Shown here: piece after piece, positions 1 through 11,200 of the stretch
Position numbering within the stretch: the first letter of the stretch is position 1
How the letters are laid out: every line of letters begins with the position of its first letter
From: Craspedostauros australis
Lineage: Eukaryota; Bacillariophyta; Bacillariophyceae; Mastogloiales; Achnanthaceae
Length of the DNA stretch: 64,000 nt
Assembly: GCA_026770025.1 (NCBI GenBank)
Contig: JAMXDE010000013.1
Coordinates: 930,001-994,000 of the forward strand
Direction: 5' to 3'
Notes under the pieces: generated by a model
Database searches by the model: none
The model's input: the letters and a program-made list of their open reading frames with translations, nothing else
Told to the model about the DNA's origin: nothing
Translations under genes and position numbers: made by a program

Positions 1-557
1 CACCGAGCACTTCCGAAAGGATCGTAGCATGCCGGTTGGTTGTTTTCGTGGCGGCCGTGACTGTTGTTATCATGGTTGCGAGCGTTGTTGTTATCGTTGT
101 CGTTGTCGTTATTGTGATGGTGGAGAGGATGGAGTGGTTGGTTTTGTGTCGCGTTGTGTTGTGTTGTGTTGTGTTGGCAATTGAATACAATTGGAGGAGA
201 TTTGAGACGATTCACGTCTGCTCTGCTGCCAATCGTCGTCCAGGCACAAAGTGACACCCATCCCAAACTGTAGCACACACACACACTCTCTTTTCAACGC
301 CCACCCGTACGACTGCAACAAACATTTCTTCCGCCAGGGATAACCAAAGACGATCGCCACTCGGGCTCACCTTTGCAGGAGGCAAGGTCCGGAGACGCGA
401 CGATCTGCTTGCAGAGGCTCGTTCCCAGAACTCCGCATCCCACCACGAGACATTCCGACACGGCGTTGTCTGCCGTTGCCATTGCGGAGGCCACCGTGAA
501 GGAAGCAGCCATGACAAAGCTGACGATGCCGAACATGAAGATTGCTGGTTGTCTCAT
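1..557 (-). CDS. NAD(P)-binding Rossmann-fold protein (SDR/epimerase-like), partial at left edge
   Basis: Two exons are visible on the minus strand: 557-371 and 60-1, where the gene runs out of the window. The intron (370-61, 310 nt) starts GTGAGC and ends ACAACAG. It splits a codon after its first base, so the protein reads ...LASCK-V-TAATKTTNRH.... Residues 1 to about 28 look like a signal peptide (MRQPAIFMFGIVSFVMAASF). The dinucleotide-binding motif follows at once: a beta strand then GCGVLG. Small plant and algal epimerase-like proteins of this family have the same order of a G-x-G-x-x-G strand and then a TKTxxRH strand, where the second strand would set NADH or NADPH preference. The substrate cannot be read from this fragment. 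The signal peptide suggests entry to the ER or plastid. The ATG at 557 is the only one that gives the leader. The intron is GT-rich low-complexity sequence with no other coding signal. Confidence 0.72.
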
Positions 558-1024
558 TGCCGAAGGTTAATGTAAACGTGATCGTTGGTATTGGTGATGC
601 CAATGTCTTGTGGGTGCTGTGATGGCCGAAGACGATCTTTGGTGGTGTTCAGTTCCGTTGGTTGTGACGTTGTGGATCTTGCGGTTCTCAGCGCAATCAC
701 GATTTGTCAGAACTTCAATCGTGACTGAAGTGCAATCAATGACTCATCGCTATCTATCATTTTGTGCATAGCTCAGACGAAAAGAGGACACAGTGCTGGA
801 GGAAAGGACGGTATGTGCAACGTAGACTTTGACGACAGTCGCAGAGTGTCCCACCAGCATGCCAACAGCAAAGATATTGAAAGCACCATAGTTATGAGCA
901 TGCTATAATGTATTATATCTTTCAGTCGAGTGGGAGTTTTGCTTTGTCGCGTCAACCACCCACTTCATTTCACTTCTTGTTGAACGGAGCGTGAATGCCA
1001 TCGACATTCCAGTTGCCAAGTGTT
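558..1024. other. Intergenic: upstream of the Rossmann protein, downstream of MsrA
   Basis: No coding sequence was found. A TGACTCA box (AP-1/bZIP type) lies at 740-746, about 185 bp upstream of the ATG at 557. It could be a regulatory site for that gene, but a 7-mer is weak evidence alone. Confidence 0.4.
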
Positions 1025-2316
1025 TTACACACGATCAGGACATCCGGTGACCTTCAGGCGACCATCCGCGAAGGCCTGGTTGGCAATGTTGTTGTAGGCC
1101 TTGCCGTACGCAGGCGATTGGAAGTCGTTGTGGAATTGGTGGTAGACCTCGGCCTGGTAGAATGGGAACTTGGCGGTGTCGTAGACCCACACGGACTGCG
1201 TTCCAAGGGTGTCGCCGTCGTTGCCCTTGCCTTCTTTCAGGGTGAACCCCGCCTTTGCGGCTGCCTCCAGCACTGCTGGGTAGGATGCGTGCGATGTGCC
1301 GCCTGGCAAGCCCAGCAGGCTGCGATACTCGCCACCTCTGTCCATCGGGTCGACGCGGTCTGCGTTCGTGTTTATTGTTGGTGGTAGTGTTGTTGTTGTG
1401 GTTGTTGTTGTTGCGAGTTTGGGTGGGTGCGTGCATGCATGCATGTGTTGTGTGTGAGATGTGGCTACCACATGGAGACCATCGAGCACTTCACTCCACA
1501 ACCACTCCGAATTCACACGACTGCCTTCACCAACAACTTCATTCAAAGGTGGTCGACAGCAGTATTCAATAAGAATGCAACGATACCACAAATCAAACGA
1601 CCTCACATACCTTTGGTCCTTGGATTGAACAGGGAGAAGTAGAGCTCGGCGAAGTCACCGATCTTGGATTGCGGGATGCTCATGCCGACGACCTCACCGT
1701 GACCCAGTCTGCCGTAGTCGGCGATCTGCTGCATGTTGTGGTAGCAGACGCGTCCTTCCGATCCGATCTTGGTGCCGCCAGCGTAACCAGTCATGCTGGT
1801 CAATTGCGCATCGCTGCGTCCCAGCATCTTGCGTTCACCTTCCACGAATTCGTGCTGGATGTGCCCTGCGGCGATATGGATGCGTGGTGTAGCAAGTGAA
1901 CGAAGTGCATTGGTCGATCATGGTACAAGAGAGCAGCGCAGAATAGAGCATTATGTGAGCGATGGAAATCGAAGTGGAATCACAGAGAATTCCTCAATCT
2001 CAACTCCAATCCCAATGCATGCCGCCATGCCATCAAACACACGCACAGTCAACACACGTGCAATAAACGCACACACAATACGCAAACCAGACAAACAAAA
2101 ATACTCACAGTAACATCCGACTCCAAAGTACACATCCGTCATGGAGGTCTCTTCCGCAACAGCCAACTGCGGTGCCACCACGGCCGCCGTGGCAGCCGTC
2201 ATGACCCCCTCCAGAAGGGAACGTCGCGAACCATTTTGGCGCACATTCAACGCGGCGATTTCGGTCAGCATGCCGCACAGGGCGACGCAGGCGAGGATGG
2301 TGCGGAACATCGTCAT
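1025..2316 (-). CDS. msrA: Peptide methionine sulfoxide reductase MsrA, probably plastid-lumenal
   Basis: Reduces methionine-S-sulfoxide in proteins or free Met using an active-site cysteine. Three exons: 2316-2109, 1865-1611 and 1359-1025 (265 aa), with GT-AG introns of 243 and 251 nt, both after the first base of a codon. The first junction rebuilds the active site: GVGCY + W + HIQHEF, the GC(F/Y)W motif of MsrA. Downstream are MTGYAGG, CYHN, GHGEVVG and ELYFSLFNP, all MsrA landmarks. The last exon holds DRGGEYRS and the QAEVYHQFHND end. The leader is unusual. Residues 1-22 form an ER-type signal. A basic stretch follows with twin arginines (SRRSLLEGV), then a second hydrophobic run ending AVAPQLAVA|EE, as in Tat-type thylakoid lumen signals. 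The start at 2316 is preferred over upstream codons because it opens directly into the signal; a second Met two codons on is an alternative. Lumenal location is inference. Confidence 0.9.
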
Positions 2317-3024
2317 GGTGTCAGCGTGGATAGCGGTCGATCCGATTTTGTGGAAGCAGGGGTTGTGTGTCTTGTGTTGCGTTGTTGCGTTGGCAGCATC
2401 GTTGGCAGCATCGTTGGCAACATCGGATCTCGATTTCCGTCTTCGTTTCTGTTCTCTCGTCGAAACTGACGTCAAGCTTCGCTCGATCGAATGATTCGAT
2501 CGAATGCCAACAATGAAATTTAAGGCCTTTAGAAGTACCTTAGTCTATCGTTATATACGTATTCATTCCTGAGTATTAGTAAAAGCCGGCCTGACCACAT
2601 TTCTCTGGTTGCGCGAAGTGGTGTTTCGCGAAGCAGAAAAGGCGAGAACATGAACCAACGCGTTGATTTGTGGTTTGCGGTTTGTGGCTTGTGGCGTGAA
2701 TTCGTTTGTCGGCAATGAGCAAGAAGAAGAGGACGAGAGCATCGCCACCATCACCATCCGCAAAGAGATAACGAACAGAAGCAGGCAAGATGGTGCGTAG
2801 TTGCGAAGGCGTGACGACCGTTGTAGTAGAAGGGACAATGATGATGACGATGATGATGACGATGGTGGCGGTGCAGGCAATGGATAGAATGGAGGAGAAT
2901 CAGCAACAAGCAACGGTTCATGTCGTTGTCTTTGCCGTGCATTCATCCCAATGATCGCTTCTCACGACAAAATCTTGCTCCTTTCTTGCTGTTGCTTCTT
3001 CGTTTGGCTTCGGCGGCTTCGTTG
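2317..3024. other. Divergent promoter region between msrA and V-ATPase F
   Basis: 708 bp with no supported gene. It holds a CRE-like site and a 21-bp palindrome (separate entry). The stretch 2700-2900 is rich in GAT/GAC triplets and reads as low-complexity Ser/Asp in several frames, which I do not take as coding. Confidence 0.4.
2467..2503. promoter_or_regulatory. CRE-like TGACGTCA plus 21-bp palindrome upstream of msrA
   Basis: A perfect TGACGTCA lies at 2467-2474. Eight bases on is a perfect inverted repeat, TCGATCGAAT-G-ATTCGATCGA, at 2483-2503. Both sit 150-190 bp upstream of the msrA ATG and could also serve the divergent V-ATPase F gene. CRE-type bZIP sites are known regulatory elements in diatoms; binding here is inferred. 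Confidence 0.5.
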
Positions 3025-3806
3025 ATGAACGCAACACGGCTTGCAACATGCCTTGCAATACGACGCGACGGTCGACATGGGAACGAGCAGGAAGTCGGAA
3101 AGCTTGTTGCAGTCATCGGTGACGAGGTGAGGACGACAACGACGGCAAGCAACGATGATAACCATGACACAGAGCGATAACAGCAATTTGGTGGACCAAA
3201 AATCGAGCCGTTGCGGCATTTGCCAGTGGCGACAATGTCGCATCCAGCGAGCTCACGCGGCAAAGATTCGTCATTGGGTGCCATGACCGTCATTTGATCA
3301 CATCTTTTTCGATTCAGTGCGATTTCTGTATCGATACTAGACAAGAGGCTTCGTCGTTATGTTTCTCACACCATTTTTGCTTTCATCACATCCAACAATC
3401 AATGCAATAATCAATGCAACGCCCAATGCAACACACATCGGCACTCACCAACAACTGTTATACTATGCAACGAACGAACGAACGAACGAACGAACAGGAC
3501 ACCGTCACAGGATTCCTCCTGGCAGGAGTCGGACACAGAACCGCGGAGGGTGCCAATTTCCTCATCGTGAAGCAGGACACCAAATTGCAGCAAATCGAAG
3601 ATGCCTTCAAGACGCTCAGTGCGCGTGATGATGTCGGCATCATCCTCATCAACCAGCACGTCGCCAATGACATCCGACACGTCCTCAAGGACTACAATGC
3701 CACAATCCCAACCGTCCTGGAAATCCCATCCAAGGAGCATCCATACGACCCAGAACAAGATTACATCATGCAGCGTGTCAACATGTTCCTGGGTGGTGGC
3801 AGTTAA
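3025..3806 (+). CDS. VMA7: V-type H+-ATPase subunit F
   Basis: Central-stalk subunit of the V1 sector of the vacuolar proton pump. Two exons, 3025-3126 and 3498-3806, joined in phase 0 across a 371-nt GT-AG intron (136 aa). The join gives KLVAVIGDE-DTVTGFLLAGVG, the family's N-terminal signature. The rest matches along its whole length: ANFLIV, IEDAF, the RDDVGIILINQHVA helix, and near the end LEIPSKEHPYD. About 24 residues precede KLVAV, where most homologues have 5 to 10. So the ATG at 3025 is tentative: an in-frame ATG at 2920 would add 35 residues, or a short upstream exon could supply the true start (an AG lies at 3089-3090 just before GAAGTCGG). The intron ends in a CGAA repeat against the acceptor. 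Confidence 0.9.
3471..3494 (+). repeat. (CGAA)6 microsatellite against a splice acceptor
   Basis: Six perfect CGAA units end three bases before the V-ATPase F exon 2 and stand where a polypyrimidine tract would be expected. Confidence 0.8.
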
Positions 3807-4179
3807 ACGACTATGCAGAATATGTTCTCCAGAGAGCATCAAGCATTGCAACGCCATGCTCATAAGCTTCGAGTACAACTGCAATTGCTGTGAATGGACT
3901 ATCCATGCGACGCCACGCCATGCCAAACTCCCGTACTCAAATCAGATGTAGAATAACCAATTCTAAAACCGCACACGCACAATACAATACAACCATCACA
4001 TCATCAGTCAAGCCACATCATGAGTACTAGTACGCCGGTACCGAAGATCGTACTTTCATTGAGTGTAATAGTCGTCTCTATTGCTGTATTGTGTTGCCGC
4101 GTCATTCCATTCCACGAAGCATTATTCCGCAATGCTCAGCCCAACCTTTCGCGTCACACTCTCGTCATGTCAATTCAAT
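3807..4179. other. Convergent 3' region between V-ATPase F and exportin-4
   Basis: 373 bp shared as the 3' flanks of two converging genes. No coding sequence or repeat seen. Confidence 0.4.
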
Positions 4180-7100
4180 TCATTTCATCACGAGAAAGGA
4201 ATGCACTTCGTGACAGAACTCCTCGAACATCTTCTTGAACTTGATGCGATTCTGCCGACCTGCGTACCCGCGACTCGACATGACCTTCTGGATCAGATCC
4301 GGATGCAGCAACCGCTGAAAGGCGTCCGTCAATCGCTGCTCGGTCGACAGCTGCTGCACGATGCCGCCGAACCGTGGCAGATCGTACGCCGCCAGCGGTA
4401 GCAGCAGCATGCCGGCTGATTCCATGCGATCCCACACCGTGCTGGAGAAGACCACCTCCAGCAGGAATCGTCGCATCCATTTATCCATCACGCCGGGGTG
4501 CTGCAGATGGGTTTGCAACGTCTTGGCGTCGCGGATCATGCCCGTCAGTCCTTGCAGGGACGATTTGGCGACCATGGGGTCGTGATGGGACATGCCGAAG
4601 AGCAAGGAATCCAGCAAGGCGTCGAACAGCTCGAATGGCAGGGATTGCAGTTTGTCCGTGTAGGTCTCCATGACGAAGCCGACCAGCGAGAAGTACTGCG
4701 CGCACAGGGTGGGGAACTGCAGCAATCCTTGCGTCATCAAGGGCAGGATGTGCTGCAAGCCGAAGAAGATCATGTCGGTCACCTGCGACGAATCGACGCC
4801 GTCGCCGCCGATGAAATCCTTGGCGCCCAATTGAATTAACAGCTGGATGGCGCACAGAATGTCGCTGTAGGCCTGCTCCTCTTCGGCATCGACCCGCCGA
4901 TGCTGACAATGCCGCGCGGAATAGCTCTTGAGCAGCTCGGCCGACGACTGGAACAGGACGTGGCAGGCCTTGCCATCCAGAATCGCGATGAACTGTTCGG
5001 AGTAATCGCAAAACAACCGCAGCAGCGACTCGCAGATGGACAGATCCTGCGCGTAGTAGACCATGAGTCCGGATAGATGCGGCAAAGCCGGTGTCAGGAA
5101 TTGGGGAATGCGCTCCGACGTCACCATATCACCGGCCCGCGCCACGCCGCCGTACAGTTCGGCGCACAGACAGGCCATCTCACGCGCGTCGACGCTGTCG
5201 GGATCGGCCCGTTTGTTGGCCAGGACGTCGACGAGCGACGCGAAGGCGTCGTGGATGGCCTGCAGGCACTCATTCAGCGGGGGTTTGGATTCCGGATCGC
5301 CGCAGGCCACCATCAGGGCCGTGAGGATGCGCGATTTGGTGGTGTACGGCAGTCGCTGGTATCCGCGGATGAGATGGATGTTGCCGCCGCCCGCCTTGGC
5401 CTTGACCGTGTCTTCCAGCTCCTGCGGCGCCGCGCTGTGTCGCACGCCGGCCGTGAGGCAGTGCAAGCGCAGCAGCTGCACGAAGGACGGGGACGCCAAC
5501 AGGGCCATGCGCATGGGTTTGCAGCGTTTGGCGATAGACAGCAGCAACCTTGCCGAGCTGTCTTGCACTTGGCCTTCCTGCGGCCAGTAGCAATGATAAT
5601 GCAAGCACAAGGTCGAACAGAATGAGACGACCTGCTGCACCGATTCCTGCGTGGCCCACACCTTGAGGATGGGGCTGCTGGCCTCGATGCCCGATCCGAC
5701 TGGCATGACGTAGGCTGGGCACCATCGCTGCAGGAACCACAGCAGCGTCTTGCCCAGCAACGGCGACAATTTGGGATCCGACGGCTGCACCGCAATCTTG
5801 GATGCCTGCAGTTCGGCGAATTGCACGAGATGCTGCACGACCTGCGCGATGCCCTGCGCCGTGTTGGCATCGGCGACGAGGAGGATCGTGTCGGGTATCA
5901 TGGGCGTTTCGCCCGAGTTGTCGTCCGTCAATAAATGACCGACATACAGAATGACCAACCGCGCTTCTTCCAGGAGGGCCGCGACGTCCGGCGTGACGAC
6001 GCTCGCAGCATTGTCCCACACACCGCGCAATCCTTGCACTGGCAAACATTTCAACGCCTCCGCCATGTTGAGACGGCCCATATGCGCCAACGAGGACATT
6101 TCGTCTTCGAGATCGACGGCGAATATCTCTTCCCGGACCTCGTCCAATTCTTCTTCGTGCTGCGTGAGGTACCGCTCCTCCATCTTGGCCATGCGGATGC
6201 GCGTCTGCACGAACTGGACGTAGAGCGGACTGAAGGTGGATGACAGGGCGGCGCGGGCGGATTGCTTTTCGGTCTCGGCGCCGGGACAGCAGAGCCAGGG
6301 ATCGGAACATAACAGGACGCAGCCTTCCAACAAAATCTGAATGGCTTCCTCCCGCCATTCCCTGTACTCCATGGATTCCAAATCGCCATGATGCGTCTGA
6401 CAATCCTGGCACTGGTGCTGCAGCAGCTCATGTCCCATCTGCGACATGCCTTGCAGAAGGGATTGCAAGGCGTTGGGGTCGGCGGCCATGGTCGTGGAGA
6501 GCTGGAAGTTAGCGATGAAGCGCGTGATGAGGGAGATGCAATCCATCCAGGCCGGCGATTCTGGTTGGCGCGGCACCATGGCCATGAGACCGAGGATGCC
6601 TTCCAGGACGAGGCGGCAGTATCCTTGGCGTTCGATCTGCGATCCGAAGACGGGTCCCGACAGACTGGTCAAGAGGAGAAGGAGATGCCGCAGAGCCTGC
6701 GCCAAATTGGGTTGCTGCTGCGCGACGACCGAATGCAGATGGAAGCAGGCCTTGACGAAATCCGGTTGCAGAATGACGCTACGCCACGACGCCGGCGGTC
6801 GCAGCAGACTTCTGGTGGTGGTGGACGAGGACACATCAAAGGCATCGGTACCGAACTCCCACGACAGGACATCCAACGTGACCTGCACGACCGTGCAGGA
6901 GATGGATTCCTGCATGGACGTTTGCGCCACGACGTAGCTGAGGGCCGTCATGCTCCACTGCAACGAGGACTCCAGCCATCCCTGCGTTTCGAAGGCCTTA
7001 TGCGCGCGCTTGTGAAACTCCATGGGCAGACGGTAGGGCGAGGCCGATTTTCCCGCGAATTCGCCGACCAACGTGGAGAGGAAGGATGCGCCGGCCGACA

Positions 7101-7650
7101 GGGACTCCGCGGTCGTCGCCGCGTCCTTCGCGCTGGGCAAGAAGGTGTTGACGTAGTGGAAGAGATCCTTGAAGGTGGCCAACTGCGGCATCGCATGGCG
7201 CTGCATCTGCTGCACGACGGCCTGCTCCTGCGGCGACATGGGCTTGCCGCCGTCGTTGGTCTTGTGCGCGGTGGCATCGAAGGCCGCGTCGTTCCACTGT
7301 CGCTTCCAGAACGACGCCGCCGCATTGAAGTAGGCCAGCCTGATCGTGCGCGGGACGTTGGGCTGGTGTCCCAGCACGAGCAGGACGTCGCGCACGTGGG
7401 CACGGAACAGCGGCGCGCACTGGCTCCATCTCGCCAGCAGGACGTGGCGCGTGCCGGTGATGCAGTGGAAGAGCAGCTCCTGCGAGACGTGCTGCTGCTG
7501 CTCCAAGATGGTGCGCAGGAAGAGGAACTGCGGGTCGCCGGCATCTCGCAGCATCTGCAAGGCGGCGTGGCCCATGGCTGCGGCATTGCCGGTGAAGCTG
7601 GGCGGCGGCGTCGACAGCACGCGCTGCAGTTCCGCCGTTGCCGATGTCAT
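4180..7650 (-). CDS. XPO4: Exportin-4-like nuclear transport receptor
   Basis: Karyopherin-beta family receptor of HEAT repeats that moves cargo through nuclear pores with RanGTP; metazoan exportin-4 carries eIF5A and Smad3. This is one uninterrupted 1156-aa frame, the normal length (about 1150). The N-terminus has the karyopherin helix pattern (FLRTILEQQQ; TIRLAYFNAAASFWKRQW, matching the exportin-4 segment that ends in VKRGW). The most telling block is at about 285-370: LSWEFG..., PPASWRSVI, FFxxH-like pairs, then LLLLTSLSGPVFG...YCRLVLEGILGLM. Human exportin-4 has PPESWR, LASLHGPIF and a GLL helix in the same order. The C-terminal third (LQGLTGMIRD, WDRMESAGMLLLPL) also fits. The ATG at 7650 is the first true ATG of the frame; earlier codons in frame are not ATG. 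It shares a divergent promoter with the next gene. Confidence 0.82.
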   Translation of the reverse strand: MTSATAELQRVLSTPPPSFTGNAAAMGHAALQMLRDAGDPQFLFLRTILEQQQHVSQELLFHCITGTRHVLLARWSQCAPLFRAHVRDVLLVLGHQPNVPRTIRLAYFNAAASFWKRQWNDAAFDATAHKTNDGGKPMSPQEQAVVQQMQRHAMPQLATFKDLFHYVNTFLPSAKDAATTAESLSAGASFLSTLVGEFAGKSASPYRLPMEFHKRAHKAFETQGWLESSLQWSMTALSYVVAQTSMQESISCTVVQVTLDVLSWEFGTDAFDVSSSTTTRSLLRPPASWRSVILQPDFVKACFHLHSVVAQQQPNLAQALRHLLLLLTSLSGPVFGSQIERQGYCRLVLEGILGLMAMVPRQPESPAWMDCISLITRFIANFQLSTTMAADPNALQSLLQGMSQMGHELLQHQCQDCQTHHGDLESMEYREWREEAIQILLEGCVLLCSDPWLCCPGAETEKQSARAALSSTFSPLYVQFVQTRIRMAKMEERYLTQHEEELDEVREEIFAVDLEDEMSSLAHMGRLNMAEALKCLPVQGLRGVWDNAASVVTPDVAALLEEARLVILYVGHLLTDDNSGETPMIPDTILLVADANTAQGIAQVVQHLVQFAELQASKIAVQPSDPKLSPLLGKTLLWFLQRWCPAYVMPVGSGIEASSPILKVWATQESVQQVVSFCSTLCLHYHCYWPQEGQVQDSSARLLLSIAKRCKPMRMALLASPSFVQLLRLHCLTAGVRHSAAPQELEDTVKAKAGGGNIHLIRGYQRLPYTTKSRILTALMVACGDPESKPPLNECLQAIHDAFASLVDVLANKRADPDSVDAREMACLCAELYGGVARAGDMVTSERIPQFLTPALPHLSGLMVYYAQDLSICESLLRLFCDYSEQFIAILDGKACHVLFQSSAELLKSYSARHCQHRRVDAEEEQAYSDILCAIQLLIQLGAKDFIGGDGVDSSQVTDMIFFGLQHILPLMTQGLLQFPTLCAQYFSLVGFVMETYTDKLQSLPFELFDALLDSLLFGMSHHDPMVAKSSLQGLTGMIRDAKTLQTHLQHPGVMDKWMRRFLLEVVFSSTVWDRMESAGMLLLPLAAYDLPRFGGIVQQLSTEQRLTDAFQRLLHPDLIQKVMSSRGYAGRQNRIKFKKMFEEFCHEVHSFLVMK

Positions 7651-8267
7651 GGTTGTGTGGGTTGCGTGTGTGCGTTGCAAGCTATTGTATTACTATTATA
7701 TTCTATTGTACTATATGCTGTTGTCGTATTGATTCTGTGATGATAGAATACAATATATGTGAGTGTGATTGTGATTGTGGATACCATTTAATATGATTGA
7801 TCACATGTGATGGATCATCGATGCACCAATCGGCGTGGATGGATGTTTTGGAATCAGTGGGCGAAGAGAGGATGTGCCTGAGCGGAGCAGACCATGATCT
7901 GCACGGACAAACATGGTAAACCATGACAACACGGAATTGTGTGAGACGCCATCACGCGGAAATCTTGTGATCGGTGTCTTTGCGTGGATTTGCGTGACAA
8001 GAAGACAACGAAGAGAATTCGATTCAGTCCAAGGAGTCATTTGGCCTGCGAGAAGTTCGTGCGACACAAAAATCCGTCGTTCTGATTTTGTCTTGCACTG
8101 TTCTACGTGATTTTCCACGAGACGTTTGTGGTAGGAGAGGATTGCGGAACCAAGAAGAGGCAAACAACGCAAACAAGGCATAACGCATGCCATTATAAGA
8201 GAGATAGGACAGACAGGAGAGGCAGGAGAGGCACCAACGCGGAGACGTTGAGCAGCGCGTTGCGACC
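7651..8267. other. Divergent promoter between exportin-4 and the Q-rich gene
   Basis: 617 bp, AT-rich near 7680-7800, with no supported gene. A 12-bp palindrome ATCACATGTGAT (E-box core CACATG) lies at 7800-7811. Confidence 0.4.
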
Positions 8268-11200
8268 ATGGTGCAGGATGGGCCGACGCGGGATGTCCAG
8301 GCGTCCGCGGTACCTGCAGATGCATCTCTACGTACTTCCAGTACTGGGGCTACGCAGATCGCACAAACGGCGGTCCCATGCGCGATGGTCGTGTCTGGAC
8401 GTACCAGCAGCACAGCGACGCAGCCTGCGTCCAGCTCAGGCAGTCAGTCAGGCACGGCGGCGCAAGCGACAGCGCAAGCGACAGAGATGGGAGACGCAAG
8501 CAAGCCTCCTGCGCAGATGCCTCAGAGCGCACCAGTCGCTGCAGCAACAGTGGCTGCGCCAGCAGTGTCCGTGCCATCAGCAACATCAATAGCTGCTGCT
8601 GCTGCTCAGCCATTGAAGCCAAGCAGCGTCGTGACGACAGCACCATCTGATCCCACGCAGCAGATTGCGACAGCGCAGAGGAAACTGGTGCAAGGACAGA
8701 GACCAATCGCTGTTGCGGCAACTCAGCAAGCCGTCTATCGCCCCATCGCTGCAAAGGTTGCGGCTTCAACTGCTGTGACTGCTGCGAGCGCCATCGCTAG
8801 CGCAAACACAAATGCGGCTGTCAATGCGACTGTCACAGTCAGCAACAATGCAACTGTCAATGGCAGCCACAGCGTCAGCAATGTCAACAATGTCAGCAAT
8901 GTCAACACTGGAAATGATCGAATCACGCTGGATGCGAAACCCAAACAGCCTCTGGTCCTGCAAACACGTTTGCCTCAGCAATCACAGCAGCAGCAGCAGC
9001 AGTCACAACAGAAGCAACAACAGCAACAGAAGCAGCAACAGCAACAGCAACTACCGCGACTTGCACCTGCACCGTTGCCTCAGAGATATGCAGTGTCGCA
9101 ACCCTCTGTGAAACCCACCGGGCAACTCACTGGGCAACCCTCTGTGCAACCCTCTGCGCAACCCACTGGGCAAACTACTGTGCGCGTTACGGACCAGCAA
9201 CAACCAACGCAACATACTCGTGCAAATATCGCAACGGCAACCACGACAAATCCGCCAATATTAGCACCGAGAACGACGGTCCCAATCGCAACGATAAATG
9301 CTCACAGGCCAACTGTCTACGCGGCACCGCTATCGACGCCAGTATCGCAACCGTTACGCATTGCGCAGACAGCGATACCAATTGCCAGACCGGCAGCGGC
9401 GACGAACTTGCAATCGGTCTTTACGCCACCCAAACCGCGCATGCAGGCCTCTGTTGTGCCATCCAACCGGGTCGTCAAAGCACCAAAGAGGGCGTACACC
9501 AACGCGCTGGGAAAGACGAAGGGTCAGCAGCAGTCGCCCATTCAGGCAGCATCGACTGCCGTGCAACGGTCACCAGCCGCGGAATCGGAAGAACAAATTG
9601 CGGTGCGCAAGATGCAACGCATACGGCAGGCCAGAACACCCTTGACGGACAAGTACGGCGCCTACATCATTGAAACAGACACGTCGCTGGCAGATGCGCG
9701 CACAAGATTGCGCAGGGCCTTGCAGCAAACATGGCAGCTAAGATCGGCCTTCACGGAACGTGTCTACGGCAAGTACCGCGTGTGCTTGGTGCCGCCGCCG
9801 CCCACCACCAACGTCTTGGCGCGCGTGCAAACGGATCCCAAGGCGTTGCATGACGAGCTCGTCACCAATCTGCAGGCAATCAAAGAGGAGAAGGAGGTGG
9901 AAAAGAAGGAGGCAGACATATTGAACGCGGAAATCGCTGCCTTCCCCGTCAATCCCGGTGGCATGGATTTGGCGCCCACCACCATCCTCAATGCCGATAA
10001 CGGCGAACAGCTCATGTACGTCGCGGCGGGTCTGTCGTTGGTCATTCTGCCCGAACACGACATGGCGCCCAGCAACATCGATATATCCATGTACCCCGAA
10101 CGATCGCCCACGCATCATGCGACAGGGCTGCGCGCCAAGCGCATCACGCAGGCGGCGGCGACGTCGGGCGAAGTCATGTTGGATCGCACAAGGAAAGCCG
10201 CGGCGTTAAGGGCCGAACGTCAGAAACGTCTCGTTGCTTACAAACAGCAGCAGGCAGTCAAGCCGGAGGATCAGGAGTACTCGCGGTTGGATGTCGTCAG
10301 GAGGGCCAATGCCATCGTGCCCGTCATTCCCAAGCCTCCGCCACCACCCCCACCACCGCCGCCGCCACCTCAAGCGATCAAGACGGTGGTCGTAAAGGCC
10401 GAGCCGAAACCAAAGGCGGCCACGAAAAAGCAATCGTCCGGCACGTCATCGCGACGATCGTCGGGTGGTCCGCGCTCGATTCTATCGGTGTCGTCCACGA
10501 GTTCCGGCAACTCGTCGCATGCTTCCGCCAAGATGATCCGGGCCAGATTGCAAGGCAAGATGCCCGCCGAAACTCTCCTATCGCTGAGCCACCAATCGGA
10601 AGAGCTGCGGTCCGACGGCAAATTCTGCGCAGCATCGCAACACCTCAAATTGAGAGGACAGATCGGCATGTCCCTCACGAAAGCGCAGATGAGCGCCCGA
10701 TACCGCCATCCCTATCCGGATTCGGTCGGTGGCAAAAAGCGCATCACAAATCCTGCCAACTTCCGCAAGGAAATGTCGCAGATCCCAGCACGCGACGAAC
10801 CCGGCGCCGCGATGCATCCCTATTACATGGGGCTGCCGCTCGTGGCGACGGCCAAAGCGAGGCGTGAACATAAACCTCACAAGGCCGTCGAGGTCGGCAC
10901 GAAGCGTGCCTTGAATGCCATATCGACCGTCCTTGATCAGTTCCTTCTGCCGGCAGGCGCCAACCGCGACGGCAACGTCGCACGCAAGAAACGACGCATG
11001 GCAGAGGTCAGCGTCATGTACGGGTTGACCAAATTCGAGGATGTCGCGGCGACGAATACGGCGCAGTCCGACGGGGAATCTATCGACAGCATGCTGGCAT
11101 TGTGCGTCATGCAGTCGGTGGGTCTCATTCCGCCAACGCTGAATCATGACACGCAGCATCGATCGGATGCGCAGTACAAGAACAAGATTGTGCCGGCCTT

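Noticed and set aside
7650-7680. Ten-codon extension upstream of the exportin-4 ATG
   Set aside because: The frame is open, but the first codon there is TTG, not ATG.
6388-7740. 450-codon plus-strand frame antisense to exportin-4
   Set aside because: It is the mirror of a GC-biased coding gene; Arg/Gly-rich composition and no homology, while the opposite strand matches exportin-4 end to end.
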